DNA from: an uncultured Rubrobacteraceae bacterium
GTDB lineage: Bacteria; Actinomycetota; Rubrobacteria; Rubrobacterales; Rubrobacteraceae
Length of the DNA: 64,000 nt
Direction: 5' to 3'
Assembly (NCBI GenBank): GCA_902806095.1
Contig: CADCVF010000081.1
Coordinates: forward strand, 62,001-126,000
The notes beneath the pieces are model-generated. The model saw only the letters and a list, made by a program, of their open reading frames with translations, did not search any database and was not told the DNA's origin. The translations under genes were made by a program, and so were the position numbers. This document shows, in pieces, positions 27,304 to 36,666 of the stretch. Within the stretch, counting starts at the first letter, position 1. The number at the start of each line of letters is the position of its first letter.

Positions 27304-28812
27304 ATGTCTGTCTGCCGGGCGAGGAGTCTGAGTCTATTCGGGATAGACGCGTTGCCTGTTGAGGTAGAGGTGGACGTGAGCTCTGGCCTACCTGGTTTCT
27401 CGATCGTGGGTCTGCCTGATGCTGCTGTGCAAGAGGCGCGGGAGAGGGTGAGGGTGGCCATCTCCAACAGTGGCTACAAGTTTCCGACGAAGAAGGTAAT
27501 AGTGAACCTTGCCCCTGCGAACCTCAGGAAAGAGGGTCCTGCCTTCGACCTTCCGATCGCGCTCGGCATCCTCGCCGCCTCCGGTGCGTTGGCGGCGGGG
27601 GGTCTGGAGGGGGCCGGGATGGTAGGAGAGCTCTCGCTCGACGGTGGGTTGCGGGGCATCAAGGGGGCGCTCTCGATGGCTGAGGGCGCGAGGCGGGAGG
27701 GGTTGGCGCGGCTGCTCGTTCCGGAGCGGGATGCGCCCGAGGCTGCGGCCATAGGTGGCGTCGAGGTCTACGGGATGAGGACCCTCAGGGAGGCGGTTGA
27801 GTTCCTGGGGGATTGTGCGGAGGTTTGCCCAGCCGAAGCGGCGGTGGAGGAAGGGCGGCCGGTCGAGGTAGGCGAGGACTTTGCCGACGTGGCAGGGCAG
27901 CGGTACGCCAAGCGGGCTCTCGAGGTTGCTGCGGCTGGGGCGCACAACGTTGTGATGAGTGGGCCGCCTGGCTCTGGGAAGACCATGCTCGCGCGCAGGA
28001 TGCCAGGCATACTGCCACCGCTCACCATGGAGGAGCGCATCGAGGTAACCAAGGTCCACAGCGCGAGCGGGGAGGGCAACGGGAAGCTCGTCACGCGGAG
28101 GCCGTTCAGGGCGCCGCACCATACTGTATCGACCTCGGGGCTCGCAGGGGGTGGGAGCAACCCACGGCCTGGGGAAGTGTCGCTGGCACACCACGGCGTG
28201 CTCTTCCTCGACGAGTTGCCCGAGTTTTCCCGGACGGCGCTCGAGGCCTTGCGCCAGCCCCTCGAGGATGGGCAGGTGACGATCTCGCGGGTTGCAGCGA
28301 CGCTCACCTACCCTGCACGCGTCACGCTACTGTGTTCCATGAACCCCTGTCCCTGCGGCTACGCGGGGGACAGGAGGAAGGTCTGCCGGTGCACGGCCGG
28401 CCAGATCGAACGCTATCAGGGCCGCATCTCGGGCCCCTTGCTCGATCGGATGGATCTCTTCGTCGACGTACCACGCCTAACGCTTCAGGAGCTGCGCGAG
28501 GAGAGACTGGCCGAAGAGTCCAGGCTCGTAAGGGAGCGGGTCAGCGGGGCACGTGGAATCCAGGCCAGGCGGCAGGGCTCTCCCAATTCAGCGCTCTCAG
28601 GACGCCGGCTACGTGAGGTTTGCGCGCTACGGGGAGATGCGGAGACGCTCTTCTCCCGGGCGGTGGATCGGATGGGGCTCTCGGGGAGGGGGCACGACAG
28701 GGTGCTCAGGGTGGCAAGGACCGTCGCCGACCTCTCTGGCGAAGAGGAGATAGCCGCCGAGCACGTCGCAGAGGCGCTCAACTACCGGAGGTCGCACCTA
28801 GTTGGAAGATGA
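27304..28812 (+). CDS. comM: YifB/ComM Mg-chelatase-like AAA+ helicase
   Basis: A 502-residue AAA+ protein. The N-terminal S5-like domain reads VEVEVDVSSGLPGFSIVGLP, and KKVIVNLAPANLRKEGPAFDLPIALG follows. Walker A GPPGSGKTMLARRMPGILP is near 218, Walker B VLFLDELPEF near 295, and a Cys cluster MNPCPCGYAGDRRKVCRC near 350. ComM is a helicase that extends branch migration during natural transformation. ATG 27304 gives the usual MSVCRARSLSL start; in-frame TTG 27286 adds six residues. It is followed by dprA with an 11-base overlap, the usual competence pairing. Confidence 0.94.
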   Translation: MSVCRARSLSLFGIDALPVEVEVDVSSGLPGFSIVGLPDAAVQEARERVRVAISNSGYKFPTKKVIVNLAPANLRKEGPAFDLPIALGILAASGALAAGGLEGAGMVGELSLDGGLRGIKGALSMAEGARREGLARLLVPERDAPEAAAIGGVEVYGMRTLREAVEFLGDCAEVCPAEAAVEEGRPVEVGEDFADVAGQRYAKRALEVAAAGAHNVVMSGPPGSGKTMLARRMPGILPPLTMEERIEVTKVHSASGEGNGKLVTRRPFRAPHHTVSTSGLAGGGSNPRPGEVSLAHHGVLFLDELPEFSRTALEALRQPLEDGQVTISRVAATLTYPARVTLLCSMNPCPCGYAGDRRKVCRCTAGQIERYQGRISGPLLDRMDLFVDVPRLTLQELREERLAEESRLVRERVSGARGIQARRQGSPNSALSGRRLREVCALRGDAETLFSRAVDRMGLSGRGHDRVLRVARTVADLSGEEEIAAEHVAEALNYRRSHLVGR

Positions 28813-29908
28813 CGACCGGGCCAAGTATCTTTTCCTCTCACTGCTGCAGGCCAGGGTCGGGAGCAGCCTCGTCTCGCATCTCGGCACCCTCGCCCCCGAG
28901 GCCGTTCTCAGAACCCCGGTCGCCGAGCTGGTGGGGCGCGCGAGGATCTCCGAGAAGGCTTCGCGCGCTTTCGAGGAGCTGCAGCGGGCCTTCGATCCTG
29001 ACAGGATGCAGGAAGGTCTGGCCGCTAGAGGGATCGAGGTCCTCACGCCGGTCGACGAGGCTTACCCAGGGCCGCTGAGGAGCATACCCGACCCGCCACC
29101 GGCGCTCTTTGTGAACGGCTCTGTCCCCGATACCGTCTCCGTCGCGCTCGTCGGCTCGCGCAAGGCCTCGGCGACGGGTATCGAGACGGCCAGGGCCCTC
29201 GGGCTCGCGCTCTCCGAACGGGGTGTTTGCGTGGTGAGCGGGCTCGCACTCGGGGTGGATGCCGCGGCACACGAGGGGGCACTCGAGGCCGGGGGCCTTA
29301 CGGTTGGCGTACTCGGATGCGGCATCGACGTCGTCTACCCGAGGCGCAACAGGGGCCTCTTCGAGTCGGTCAGGCGGCACGGGGCTCTGGTCTCCGAGTA
29401 CTCCCTCGGCGAGGCGCCGCTGGCGTGGCGCTTCCCTGCCAGGAACCGCATCATCGCTGGCCTTGCTGGTACCGTCGTGGTCGTCGAGGCGCCCGAGCAC
29501 AGCGGGGCACTCATAACAGCCCGCCACGCCCTCGACGCCGGAAGAGATGTCTGGGCCGTGCCCGGCCCTCCGGGTGTGCGCGAGTGCCGGGGATCGAACG
29601 CGCTGCTCTCCGACGGTGCAGGCGTTCTGTGGGACATCCCAGAGTTCGTCGAAGCCGTGGCGCGGGAGAGTAGTGTCCCCGCCGTGGGAGGGGGTTCTGG
29701 AGACGCCAATCCCTTGCCTTCCGGTCTCGAGGACACGGAGGCCGCCGTGCTCAGTGGGGTCGGCTTCGAACCCAAGGGGGTGGACGCGGTCGCGAAGCGC
29801 ACCGGGATCGAGATGCCGGAGGTGCTAACCGCGCTCGCCCTGTTGGAGCTGAAGGGATTCGTGAGCCGCGACGGTCTAGGATCGTACGTGAGGAGGGCTG
29901 TGCCTTGA
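28802..29908 (+). CDS. dprA: DNA processing protein DprA
   Basis: A 368-residue DprA that loads RecA on incoming single-stranded DNA. The Rossmann core shows VALVGSRKASATG, VVSGLALGVDAAAHEGAL, GCGIDVVYPRRN, FPARNRIIAGLAGTVVVVEA, SGALITARHALDAGRDVWAVPG and GSNALLSDGA. A C-terminal winged-helix region (about 310-360) is present. TTG start within the comM end. Confidence 0.95.
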   Translation: MEDDDRAKYLFLSLLQARVGSSLVSHLGTLAPEAVLRTPVAELVGRARISEKASRAFEELQRAFDPDRMQEGLAARGIEVLTPVDEAYPGPLRSIPDPPPALFVNGSVPDTVSVALVGSRKASATGIETARALGLALSERGVCVVSGLALGVDAAAHEGALEAGGLTVGVLGCGIDVVYPRRNRGLFESVRRHGALVSEYSLGEAPLAWRFPARNRIIAGLAGTVVVVEAPEHSGALITARHALDAGRDVWAVPGPPGVRECRGSNALLSDGAGVLWDIPEFVEAVARESSVPAVGGGSGDANPLPSGLEDTEAAVLSGVGFEPKGVDAVAKRTGIEMPEVLTALALLELKGFVSRDGLGSYVRRAVP

Positions 29909-30738
29909 CGCGTCGTACCCTCCGCCCGCTCTGGTCGCATTATTTTCGGGTCAGCAAGCGCCTGGCCGAAGCAGAAATGTCGAGTGACGAGCGCCGGCAG
30001 GCCGAACGCGTGGCGAGGGGACTGAGAGACAGGCTCGTGGTCAACTACTCTCCGCTCGTGAAGTACGTGGCTGGCAGAATCTCGGGGCGCATGCCCGGAC
30101 CGCTCGACCAGGAGGACGTCGTCGCGGCTGGGCTCTTCGGGCTCCTGAACGCCGTCGAGACCTACGATCCTGGTCGCCGCACCAAGTTCGAGTCTTACGC
30201 AATCTCCAAGATTCGGTGGTCCATCCTCGACGAGCTGAGGAAGTTGGATCCACTCTCCCGCCGCACCCGCCTTAGGGCGCACCAGACAGAGCGTACCAGG
30301 GACGAGCTCGTGCAGAAGCTGGGCCGCCCGCCTACGGAGTCTGAGTTGGCGGGACGCCTCGGTATAAGCGTTGCCGAGCACCGGGCGTTTCTCGATCAGT
30401 ACGCGCGGGCGCAGGTGAGGTCGCTCGAAGCCCGCCTAGAGTGCCAGGGAGGCCCTGGCGCCGGGCTTCACGACCTCATTGGGGACCGCTCGGCGACAGA
30501 CCCGGCGTCCGCTGCGGAGGTGGCCGAGGTTCGCGCGCGGCTGGTTCGGGCCATAGAGGGCCTCGGCGAGCAGCAACGGGTGGTCACCACCTTCTACTAC
30601 TACGAAGGCCTTACGCTAAAGGAGATCGGCAGGGTCCTACACCTGACGGAAGGTCGCATCTCGCAGATACTCCACAGTGCGCTCGCGCGGCTCAGGCAAA
30701 GCCTCGCCGAGGAGTGCCGTCTCTCAGAGAGAAACTAG
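29905..30738 (+). CDS. whiG: RNA polymerase sigma factor, WhiG/FliA group
   Basis: A 277-residue sigma-28-type factor. Region 2 has YSPLVKYVAGRISGRMPGPLDQEDVVAAGLFGLLNAVETYDP and KFESYAISKIRWSILDELRK. Region 3 has LGRPPTESELAGRLGIS. Region 4 carries the helix-turn-helix TLKEIGRVLHLTEGRISQILHSA. In Streptomyces whiG lies in the same place, between dprA and rpsB, and controls sporulation; in motile bacteria FliA controls flagella. No flagellar gene is in view, so the regulon here is unknown. TTG start overlaps the dprA stop. Confidence 0.93.
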   Translation: MTRRTLRPLWSHYFRVSKRLAEAEMSSDERRQAERVARGLRDRLVVNYSPLVKYVAGRISGRMPGPLDQEDVVAAGLFGLLNAVETYDPGRRTKFESYAISKIRWSILDELRKLDPLSRRTRLRAHQTERTRDELVQKLGRPPTESELAGRLGISVAEHRAFLDQYARAQVRSLEARLECQGGPGAGLHDLIGDRSATDPASAAEVAEVRARLVRAIEGLGEQQRVVTTFYYYEGLTLKEIGRVLHLTEGRISQILHSALARLRQSLAEECRLSERN

Positions 30739-30932
30739 GAGAGCTAGAAGCTTAAACCCCCTTGTGCTAACATCTGCAGGTCGGACGAGGCGATACTTTC
30801 GGGCCCCGTCCGCGATTACGCACGCCCGCCGCAGGGTCCTCCGGATCCGGGTGGTGGTCCGCCGGGAGATCGAAAGGCGGATTGCGAGGCGCGGGCGGAG
30901 GATACCAACCACCTTAAGGAGAGGTAGAGATC
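30739..30932 (+). other. Leader region of rpsB
   Basis: 194 bases between the sigma gene and rpsB, rich in paired GC runs (for example GGATCCGGGTGGTGGTCC around 30842). TAACAT near 30769 might serve as a -10. S2 represses its own operon through the leader in E. coli; whether this leader does so cannot be told. AAGGAGAGG near its end is the rpsB ribosome site. Confidence 0.35.
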
Positions 30933-32021
30933 TTGCAGAGCACAACCGAGCGCGTAGGAATTCGAGAACTGCTCGAAGCCGGCGTCCATTTCGGACACCA
31001 GGCCAAACGGTGGAACCCCAAGATGAAGCGCTACATCTTCGCCCAGCGGGCCGGGGTCCATATTATCGACCTGGACCAGACGTTGACACTTTTGGAACGG
31101 GCTTTGGGCTTTGTCCGCGGCGTCGCTGAGGCGAACCGCGAGGTCCTTTTCGTAGGGACGAAGAAGCAAGCCCAGATCCCGCTGGCCGAGGAGGCCATCA
31201 GGAGCGGGCAGCCCTTTGTTGCGGAGCGTTACATCGGGGGCATGCTGACCAACTTCCAGACGATCCTGCCGCGCATCCAGTACTTCAAAGACCTGGCCGT
31301 GAGGGTCGATGAGACGCCCGAGGAGGCAAGGACAGGCAAAGATTGGTTCGCCCTCCACAGGGAGTACCAGAAGCTCAGGCGCAACTTCGCCGGCATAACC
31401 GAGATGGAGCGTCTTCCTGGCGCGGTCTTCGTCGTAGACCCGAAGCGCGAGGAACTCCTGGTCAAAGAGGCGAATAGACTCAAGATCCCTGTGCTGGCCC
31501 TCACAGATACCAACTGTGACCCCGAAGTAGTCGACTACGTGATCCCCGGCAACGACGATGCGATACGGTCGATAAGCCTGATCTCCAGGCTCGTAGCCGA
31601 TGCGATCATCGCCGGAAGGGGTGAGGAAGTGCGGGTCGAAGCACGCCCCGTGCCGCCCGTTATCGAAGACTCCCAGGTGGACGTCGAGGTCCTGCAGACA
31701 GCGACGGCCGACGGCCCAACCGAGACACCAAACGGGGCCGCCGGCGGGCCGCCGGCGGACGAGCCGGAAGTCCCTGCAGAACCGGAAGCACCGCCTGAGT
31801 CGGATTCCGCGGACGAGTCTGAGGTCGTCGAGTCCGAGGTCATAGCGGAGCCGGAGGCGACAGCTGAGGACGAGGCTGAGATCGTCGATGCAGCCACCAT
31901 CGATGTGGAGGCCGTCGACCAAGAGGCGGTTGCAGAGCTCGAGGCAGAAGAGTCAGTAGAGTCCGGGCGTGTCGAAGAGGAGGCGCCGGACGAGGAGAAC
32001 GAAGAGACTGAGGAGAAGTAA
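30933..32021 (+). CDS. rpsB: 30S ribosomal protein S2 with a long acidic C-terminal tail
   Basis: A 362-residue S2. The conserved body, residues about 1-235, shows LLEAGVHFGHQAKRWNPKMKRYIF, ERYIGGMLTNFQTI, DWFALHREYQKLRRNFAGI and ALTDTNCDPEVVDYVIPGNDDA. Roughly 110 further residues are Glu/Asp/Ala/Pro-rich with no basic patches (from about 250, e.g. ADEPEVPAEPEAPPESDSAD). Acidic S2 tails occur in some actinobacteria, but this one is long. TTG start with AAGGAGAGG. tsf follows after 5 bases. Confidence 0.96.
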   Translation: MQSTTERVGIRELLEAGVHFGHQAKRWNPKMKRYIFAQRAGVHIIDLDQTLTLLERALGFVRGVAEANREVLFVGTKKQAQIPLAEEAIRSGQPFVAERYIGGMLTNFQTILPRIQYFKDLAVRVDETPEEARTGKDWFALHREYQKLRRNFAGITEMERLPGAVFVVDPKREELLVKEANRLKIPVLALTDTNCDPEVVDYVIPGNDDAIRSISLISRLVADAIIAGRGEEVRVEARPVPPVIEDSQVDVEVLQTATADGPTETPNGAAGGPPADEPEVPAEPEAPPESDSADESEVVESEVIAEPEATAEDEAEIVDAATIDVEAVDQEAVAELEAEESVESGRVEEEAPDEENEETEEK

Positions 32022-32026
32022 GAACT

Positions 32027-32614
32027 TTGGCTAGTACGATAGAGAAGATCAAGCAGCTCCGGGAGGAGACTGCCGCGGGGATGATGGACGTAAAGCGGGC
32101 GCTCGAGGAGTCCGACGGGGATGTCGAGGGCGCCAGGAAGGTCCTGAGGGAGAGGGGCCAGGCCCTGGCCGCAAAGAAGAGCGGGCGGGCCGCGACCGAG
32201 GGCCTCATCGAGGCCTACGTGCACTTCAACGGGCGGGTAGGCGTGCTCGTCGAGGTCAACTGCGAGACGGATTTCGTGGCGCGCACGCCCGAGTTCAAGG
32301 AGTTCGCCCGCAACGTGTCGCTACACGTAGCCTCCATGCGGCCGATGTGCGTCTCGCCTGAGGACATCCCTGCCGGGGCGCTGGAAGAAGAGCGGCAGGT
32401 GGTCGAGAAGCAGGTCGCCGAGATGGGCAAGCCCGAGAATATCTCACAGCAGATCGTCGAGGGCAGGATGAGAAAGTGGGTCGCCGAGCAGGCCCTCCTC
32501 ACGCAACCCTACGTCAAGGAGACGGACAAGACGGTCGGCGATCTCCTGCAGGAAACGATCCAGAAGGTCGGCGAGAACGTCGTGATCCGGCGCTTCGTCC
32601 ACTACGAACTCTAG
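32027..32614 (+). CDS. tsf: Elongation factor Ts
   Basis: A 195-residue short-form EF-Ts, the nucleotide exchange factor for EF-Tu. It has the UBA-like N-terminus [21 protein letters not shown] and the core [21 protein letters not shown], and lacks the second core subdomain of the E. coli protein, as in Thermus. TTG start. It lies in the rpsB-tsf-pyrH-frr block. Confidence 0.96.
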   Translation: MASTIEKIKQLREETAAGMMDVKRALEESDGDVEGARKVLRERGQALAAKKSGRAATEGLIEAYVHFNGRVGVLVEVNCETDFVARTPEFKEFARNVSLHVASMRPMCVSPEDIPAGALEEERQVVEKQVAEMGKPENISQQIVEGRMRKWVAEQALLTQPYVKETDKTVGDLLQETIQKVGENVVIRRFVHYEL

Positions 32615-32622
32615 TAGCGGTC

Positions 32623-33426
32623 TTGGACGAGTCCACCAGACTTACGGGTGAGATCGAAGGGGCCGGGCTCTCTGAGCTCGGCCCCGTAAAGCGCGTCGTG
32701 TTGAAGCTCTCGGGGGAGAGCCTCGCTGGCGACGGCGGCTACGGGATCAACCCTGGTAGCCTCGATTCGACGGCGCAGGGTGTGCTCGAAGCGGTCGAGG
32801 CTGGGGCCGAGGTGGCCGTTGTCGTCGGCGGCGGCAATATCTTCCGGGGCTCGCAGGTCGCCGACGAGCTCGGCATAGAGGGCGCGACCGCTGACTACAT
32901 GTCCATGCTCGGGACGGTCATCAACGCGATGGCGCTGCAGGCGGCCCTGGAAGGGCGCGGCGTCGAGACGCGGGTTCAGACGGCCATCGAGATCCAGGAG
33001 GTCGCCGAGCCCTACATCCGTCGAAGGGCCATACGCCACCTGGAGAAGGGCAGGGTCGTCATCTTCGGCGGCGGGACAGGCAACCCCTTCTTTACGACCG
33101 ACACGGGCGGTGCTTTGAGGGCACTGGAGATCGGGGCCGACGCCCTCCTGATGGCGAAGAACCGGGTCGACGGCGTCTACGACAAGGACCCACTGAGGTA
33201 CCCCGACGCGGTGCGCCTGCCGCGGCTCAACTACATGGACCTGCTCTCCAACAACCTCTCTGTCATGGACCACACTGCGGCCACGCTTTGTAGCGGCGAG
33301 AACTTGCCCATAGTCGTTTTCGATATACTCAAGGAAGGCAACCTGCGCCGCATCCTGCAGGGGGAAGAGGTGGGGTCGCTGGTGTGGGGAACGGCGAACG
33401 GAGGCGGAGGAGGCTCACATGTCTGA
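32623..33426 (+). CDS. pyrH: UMP kinase
   Basis: A 267-residue amino-acid-kinase-fold UMP kinase. [20 protein letters not shown] is at about 23-42, [11 protein letters not shown] near 67, [15 protein letters not shown] near 89, [17 protein letters not shown] near 152 and DGVYDKDP near 185. TTG 32623, 8 bases after tsf, is the start, which gives a 20-residue lead before the kinase fold. It overlaps frr by 8 bases at the end. Confidence 0.95.
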   Translation: MDESTRLTGEIEGAGLSELGPVKRVVLKLSGESLAGDGGYGINPGSLDSTAQGVLEAVEAGAEVAVVVGGGNIFRGSQVADELGIEGATADYMSMLGTVINAMALQAALEGRGVETRVQTAIEIQEVAEPYIRRRAIRHLEKGRVVIFGGGTGNPFFTTDTGGALRALEIGADALLMAKNRVDGVYDKDPLRYPDAVRLPRLNYMDLLSNNLSVMDHTAATLCSGENLPIVVFDILKEGNLRRILQGEEVGSLVWGTANGGGGGSHV

Positions 33427-33979
33427 CGTTATAGATCTCACGGCGGCCGAGCGCAGGATGGGCGGGGCCGTCGAGTCGGTGAAGAGCAATTTCGCCACCA
33501 TACGCACGGGCAGGGCGAACCCCTCGCTTCTGGACAGGATCGAGGTCGATCTCTACGGGACGAGGATGTCCTTGAGGAGCGTCGCGAACATCGGCGCGCC
33601 CGAGGCGCGGCTACTGACCGTGACCCCCTTCGACCCGAACTCCTTGAAAGACATCGAGCGTGCCATAAGGGATGCAGATATCGGCCTCAACCCGCAGAAC
33701 GATGGCAAGATACTAAGGCTACCGATACCCGAGTTGACGGAGGAGCGCCGTAGGGACCTTGTCAGGATGGCGAGGAGCATGGCCGAGGAGGGCAAGGTCT
33801 CTGTCAGGAACGTGCGCCGCGACGAGATGAGGGACCTGCACGAGTTGCGCAAGGAAGGTGAGATCTCGCAGGACGACGAGCACAGGGCCGAGGACGAGCT
33901 ACAGAAGCTCACCGACGGCTACGTCAAGAGGGTCGATGCTGCCCTCTCCGACAAGGAAGCCGAGCTCTCGGAGGTCTGA
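33419..33979 (+). CDS. frr: Ribosome recycling factor
   Basis: A 186-residue RRF that splits post-termination ribosomes with [65 protein letters not shown] and [14 protein letters not shown] are typical. ATG 33419 lies inside the end of pyrH behind GGCGGAGGAGG. Its own end carries the GGAGG that serves uppS. Confidence 0.98.
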   Translation: MSDVIDLTAAERRMGGAVESVKSNFATIRTGRANPSLLDRIEVDLYGTRMSLRSVANIGAPEARLLTVTPFDPNSLKDIERAIRDADIGLNPQNDGKILRLPIPELTEERRRDLVRMARSMAEEGKVSVRNVRRDEMRDLHELRKEGEISQDDEHRAEDELQKLTDGYVKRVDAALSDKEAELSEV

Positions 33980-33982
33980 CTG

Positions 33983-34729
33983 CTGGAACCCGCCGAGATA
34001 CGACTCCCCACAGACTCTCCCGAGCAGCGTGTCCTCGACCCACAGCGGACCCCGCGTCACGTCGCCATCATCATGGACGGCAACGGACGCTGGGCGAGGA
34101 GGCGCTGGCTCCCTCGCGCCGCCGGCCACCGGGCCGGTGTCTCTGTGCTCACGCCCCTGCTCGAGACGGCGGGCCGCGCCGGGGTGAAGACGCTCACCCT
34201 CTATGCCTTCTCGACGGAGAACTGGACGCGTCCCGAGAGTGAGGTAAAGACGCTCATGAAGCTCTTTCTGGATACGGCCCGCGAGAAGGTGCCCGAGTTG
34301 AATGAGCGTGGGGCGAGGCTTCATTTCCTGGGAAGACGGGGACACCTGCCGGCAACGGTGCTCGAAGCCCTGGAGGAGGCTGAGGATCTCACCTCGGGCA
34401 ACGACACCCTCGACGTTTACATCGCGCTCGACTACGGAGGACGCGCGGAGATCGTAGACGCCACCCGCCGGATAGTCGCAGACGGTCTCTCTCCCGAGGA
34501 CATCGACGAGGTCACCTTCGCCCGCTACCTCTACGCCCCCGACGTACCCGAAGTCGACCTGGTGATCCGGACTAGCGGCGAGCTTCGCGTCTCGAACTTC
34601 TTGCTCTGGCAGATAGCCTACGCCGAGTTCTACGTGACGGAGACGCTGTGGCCCGACTTCTCCCCCCAGGAGTTCTTGCGCGCCCTCGAGTCTTTCGGGT
34701 CCCGGTCCAGACGCCGGGGCGGCGTCTAG
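33983..34729 (+). CDS. uppS: Undecaprenyl diphosphate synthase, probable CTG start
   Basis: A cis-prenyltransferase that makes the lipid carrier for peptidoglycan. TPRHVAIIMDGNGRWARRR with the catalytic Asp, YAFSTENWTRP, and RTSGELRVSNFLLWQIAYAE are all present. The first ATG in frame (34073) sits inside the essential MDGNGRWA motif, so the true start lies upstream. No ATG, GTG or TTG occurs in frame there. CTG 33983 (or 33980) follows GGAGG by 8 bases and just clears the frr stop, giving 248 residues, a normal length. Confidence 0.9.
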   Translation: MEPAEIRLPTDSPEQRVLDPQRTPRHVAIIMDGNGRWARRRWLPRAAGHRAGVSVLTPLLETAGRAGVKTLTLYAFSTENWTRPESEVKTLMKLFLDTAREKVPELNERGARLHFLGRRGHLPATVLEALEEAEDLTSGNDTLDVYIALDYGGRAEIVDATRRIVADGLSPEDIDEVTFARYLYAPDVPEVDLVIRTSGELRVSNFLLWQIAYAEFYVTETLWPDFSPQEFLRALESFGSRSRRRGGV

Positions 34730-34736
34730 GAACCCT

Positions 34737-35507
34737 GTGCTCCTGAGGAGGGCAGCGACCGCCCTGGTGCTCGCGCCGATCGTGCTCGCCAGCATAGCCC
34801 TCGGCAAGTGGGCTGTGATCGCCGTTCTTCTCGTAGTCATAGCGGGGGCCGCCTACGAGCTCTCGCGGGCCCTGGAGCCGCTGCCCTTCGTCGCAGCGCT
34901 TGGCGCCGGCGCGCTCCCGCTCCTCCTCTCGATCCCTTACCATCAGACCGGCATACTCGCAGGCGCCGTGGCCGGCCTGCCCTGGGCCCTGATCTGGCTC
35001 TCCGCAAGGCCCGAGACAAGAACCCTGCGCGCGGTTCTGGCCGTCCTTCTCATGTCGCTCTGGGTCGGCGTCCCACTTGCCCACCTGGGGCTGTTTCCTC
35101 GCTCGCGATACGGCGTCGTCCTCATCATCATTGCCGTGGTCGGGCCCTGGGTGTCCGACTCGGGCGCGTACTTCGCCGGGCGCTTCTTCGGCCGTAACTT
35201 GTTGTTCCCCAGCCTGAGTCCGAACAAGACCGTCGAGGGCAGCGTGGGCGGACTTCTGTTGACCGTTGTGATCGTCACACCCCTCGCTCTACAGTTCCTC
35301 GACTTCACCTTCGCCAAAGCCCTGGTCACGGGCGCCGGGGTCTCTGTCTCGAGCCAGTGCGGGGACCTCTTCGAATCGTCCCTGAAACGTATCCTCGACG
35401 TTAAGGACCTCGGGAATTTCCTTCCAGGCCACGGAGGTGTCCTCGACAGGGTCGACAGCCTGCTGTTTACGGCCCCGACGGTATACTATATCTCCCTACT
35501 CATGTGA
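34737..35507 (+). CDS. cdsA: Phosphatidate cytidylyltransferase
   Basis: A 256-residue polytopic membrane enzyme that makes CDP-diacylglycerol. Several hydrophobic helices (e.g. ALVLAPIVLASIALG, WAVIAVLLVVIAGAAYEL) precede the signature SDSGAYFAGRFFGRN, SPNKTVEGSVGG and SSQCGDLFESSLKR, KDLGNFLPGHGGVLDRVDS. GTG 34737 starts 7 bases after uppS. The uppS-cdsA-dxr-rseP-ispG order links lipid, isoprenoid and envelope functions. Confidence 0.95.
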   Translation: MLLRRAATALVLAPIVLASIALGKWAVIAVLLVVIAGAAYELSRALEPLPFVAALGAGALPLLLSIPYHQTGILAGAVAGLPWALIWLSARPETRTLRAVLAVLLMSLWVGVPLAHLGLFPRSRYGVVLIIIAVVGPWVSDSGAYFAGRFFGRNLLFPSLSPNKTVEGSVGGLLLTVVIVTPLALQFLDFTFAKALVTGAGVSVSSQCGDLFESSLKRILDVKDLGNFLPGHGGVLDRVDSLLFTAPTVYYISLLM

Positions 35508-35526
35508 GATTGGACCCAGCACCCCG

Positions 35527-36666
35527 ATGAGACGCCGCCTCACGATCCTCGGCTCGACTGGCAGTATCGGCCGGCAGGCCCTCGACGTCGTCCGCAGATA
35601 TCCCGACCGCTTCGAACTCGTCGGCCTCTCGGCGGGCAGCGACGCACAAACACTCGCCCTCCAGGCAACCGAGTTCGGCCCCGAGTACGTAGCCCTGGAA
35701 TCTGGGGACGCAAGCCCGCTCGAAGGCCTCACTGCCGAGGTACTTGCCGGTCCCGGCTCCGCCGGGCGGCTTGCCGGCGCGCCATCGGACGTCGTCCTCA
35801 ACGGCATAGTCGGCTTCGCCGGCCTCGCAGCCACCGTCGGCGCCCTGCAGGCTGGCAACCGCGTCGCCCTCGCCAACAAAGAGTCGCTCGTCGCAGGGGG
35901 CGAGTGGGTAATGGACCTGGCGGCCGGTAACCGCATAATACCGGTAGATTCCGAGCATTCGGCGATCTTCCAGTGTCTGGAGGGGAGGCGCCAGGAGGAG
36001 ATAGCGGGGATATTGTTGACGGCGTCTGGAGGACCTTTCTACGCGTTCGAGAAGGCAAGGATCGTCGAGGCCGGCCCCGAGGATGCGCTCAGGCATCCCA
36101 CGTGGCGAATGGGGAGGAAGATCACCATAGACTCGGCCACTATGATGAACAAGGGGCTCGAGGTAATAGAGGCGCACCACCTCTTCGGAGTTCCGTTCGA
36201 AGACGTACGGGTAGTAGTGCACCGCCAGTCGGTGGTTCATGGTGGCGCGCTCTTCGAGGATGGCTCCGTCGTGCTGCACGCGGCGTTGCCTGACATGAGG
36301 CTTCCCATAGCCTTCGGTCTCATCTACCCTGAGAGGGTCGACGTCGGGGCCGAGCCTGTGCCCTTCGACGGCGTCAGTTGGAGCTTCGAGGAGCCGCGCA
36401 ACGACGTCTTCAGGTGCCTGCCGCTCGCCGTGGAGGCCGGTCGCGTTGGGGGCGCCTATCCCGTCGCGCTCAACGCGGCCAACGAGGTCGCTGTCGAGGC
36501 CTACCTTGACGGCAGGATAAGATTCCTGCATATAGCGGATGTTATAGAGGAGGTCCTCGAATTGGTGCCGGACTTCGGGATGATGCAGAGCATGGAGGCC
36601 ATAGTAGCCGTTGACGGATGGGCGCGTGATGAGGCCCTGCGGCGGGCGGACGGAGACTCGCGATGA
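35527..36666 (+). CDS. dxr: 1-deoxy-D-xylulose 5-phosphate reductoisomerase
   Basis: A 379-residue enzyme that makes MEP in the non-mevalonate isoprenoid route. The NADPH motif ILGSTGSIGRQALDVV opens it; ALANKESLVAGGEWVM, DSEHSAIFQCL, LTASGGPF and RHPTWRMGRKITIDSATMMNKGLEVIEAHHLFG follow. ATG 35527 is chosen over the upstream in-frame start at 35437 because the latter lies within cdsA. CGCATAATA at 35932 falls where the gene changes from C-rich to G-rich. Confidence 0.97.
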   Translation: MRRRLTILGSTGSIGRQALDVVRRYPDRFELVGLSAGSDAQTLALQATEFGPEYVALESGDASPLEGLTAEVLAGPGSAGRLAGAPSDVVLNGIVGFAGLAATVGALQAGNRVALANKESLVAGGEWVMDLAAGNRIIPVDSEHSAIFQCLEGRRQEEIAGILLTASGGPFYAFEKARIVEAGPEDALRHPTWRMGRKITIDSATMMNKGLEVIEAHHLFGVPFEDVRVVVHRQSVVHGGALFEDGSVVLHAALPDMRLPIAFGLIYPERVDVGAEPVPFDGVSWSFEEPRNDVFRCLPLAVEAGRVGGAYPVALNAANEVAVEAYLDGRIRFLHIADVIEEVLELVPDFGMMQSMEAIVAVDGWARDEALRRADGDSR

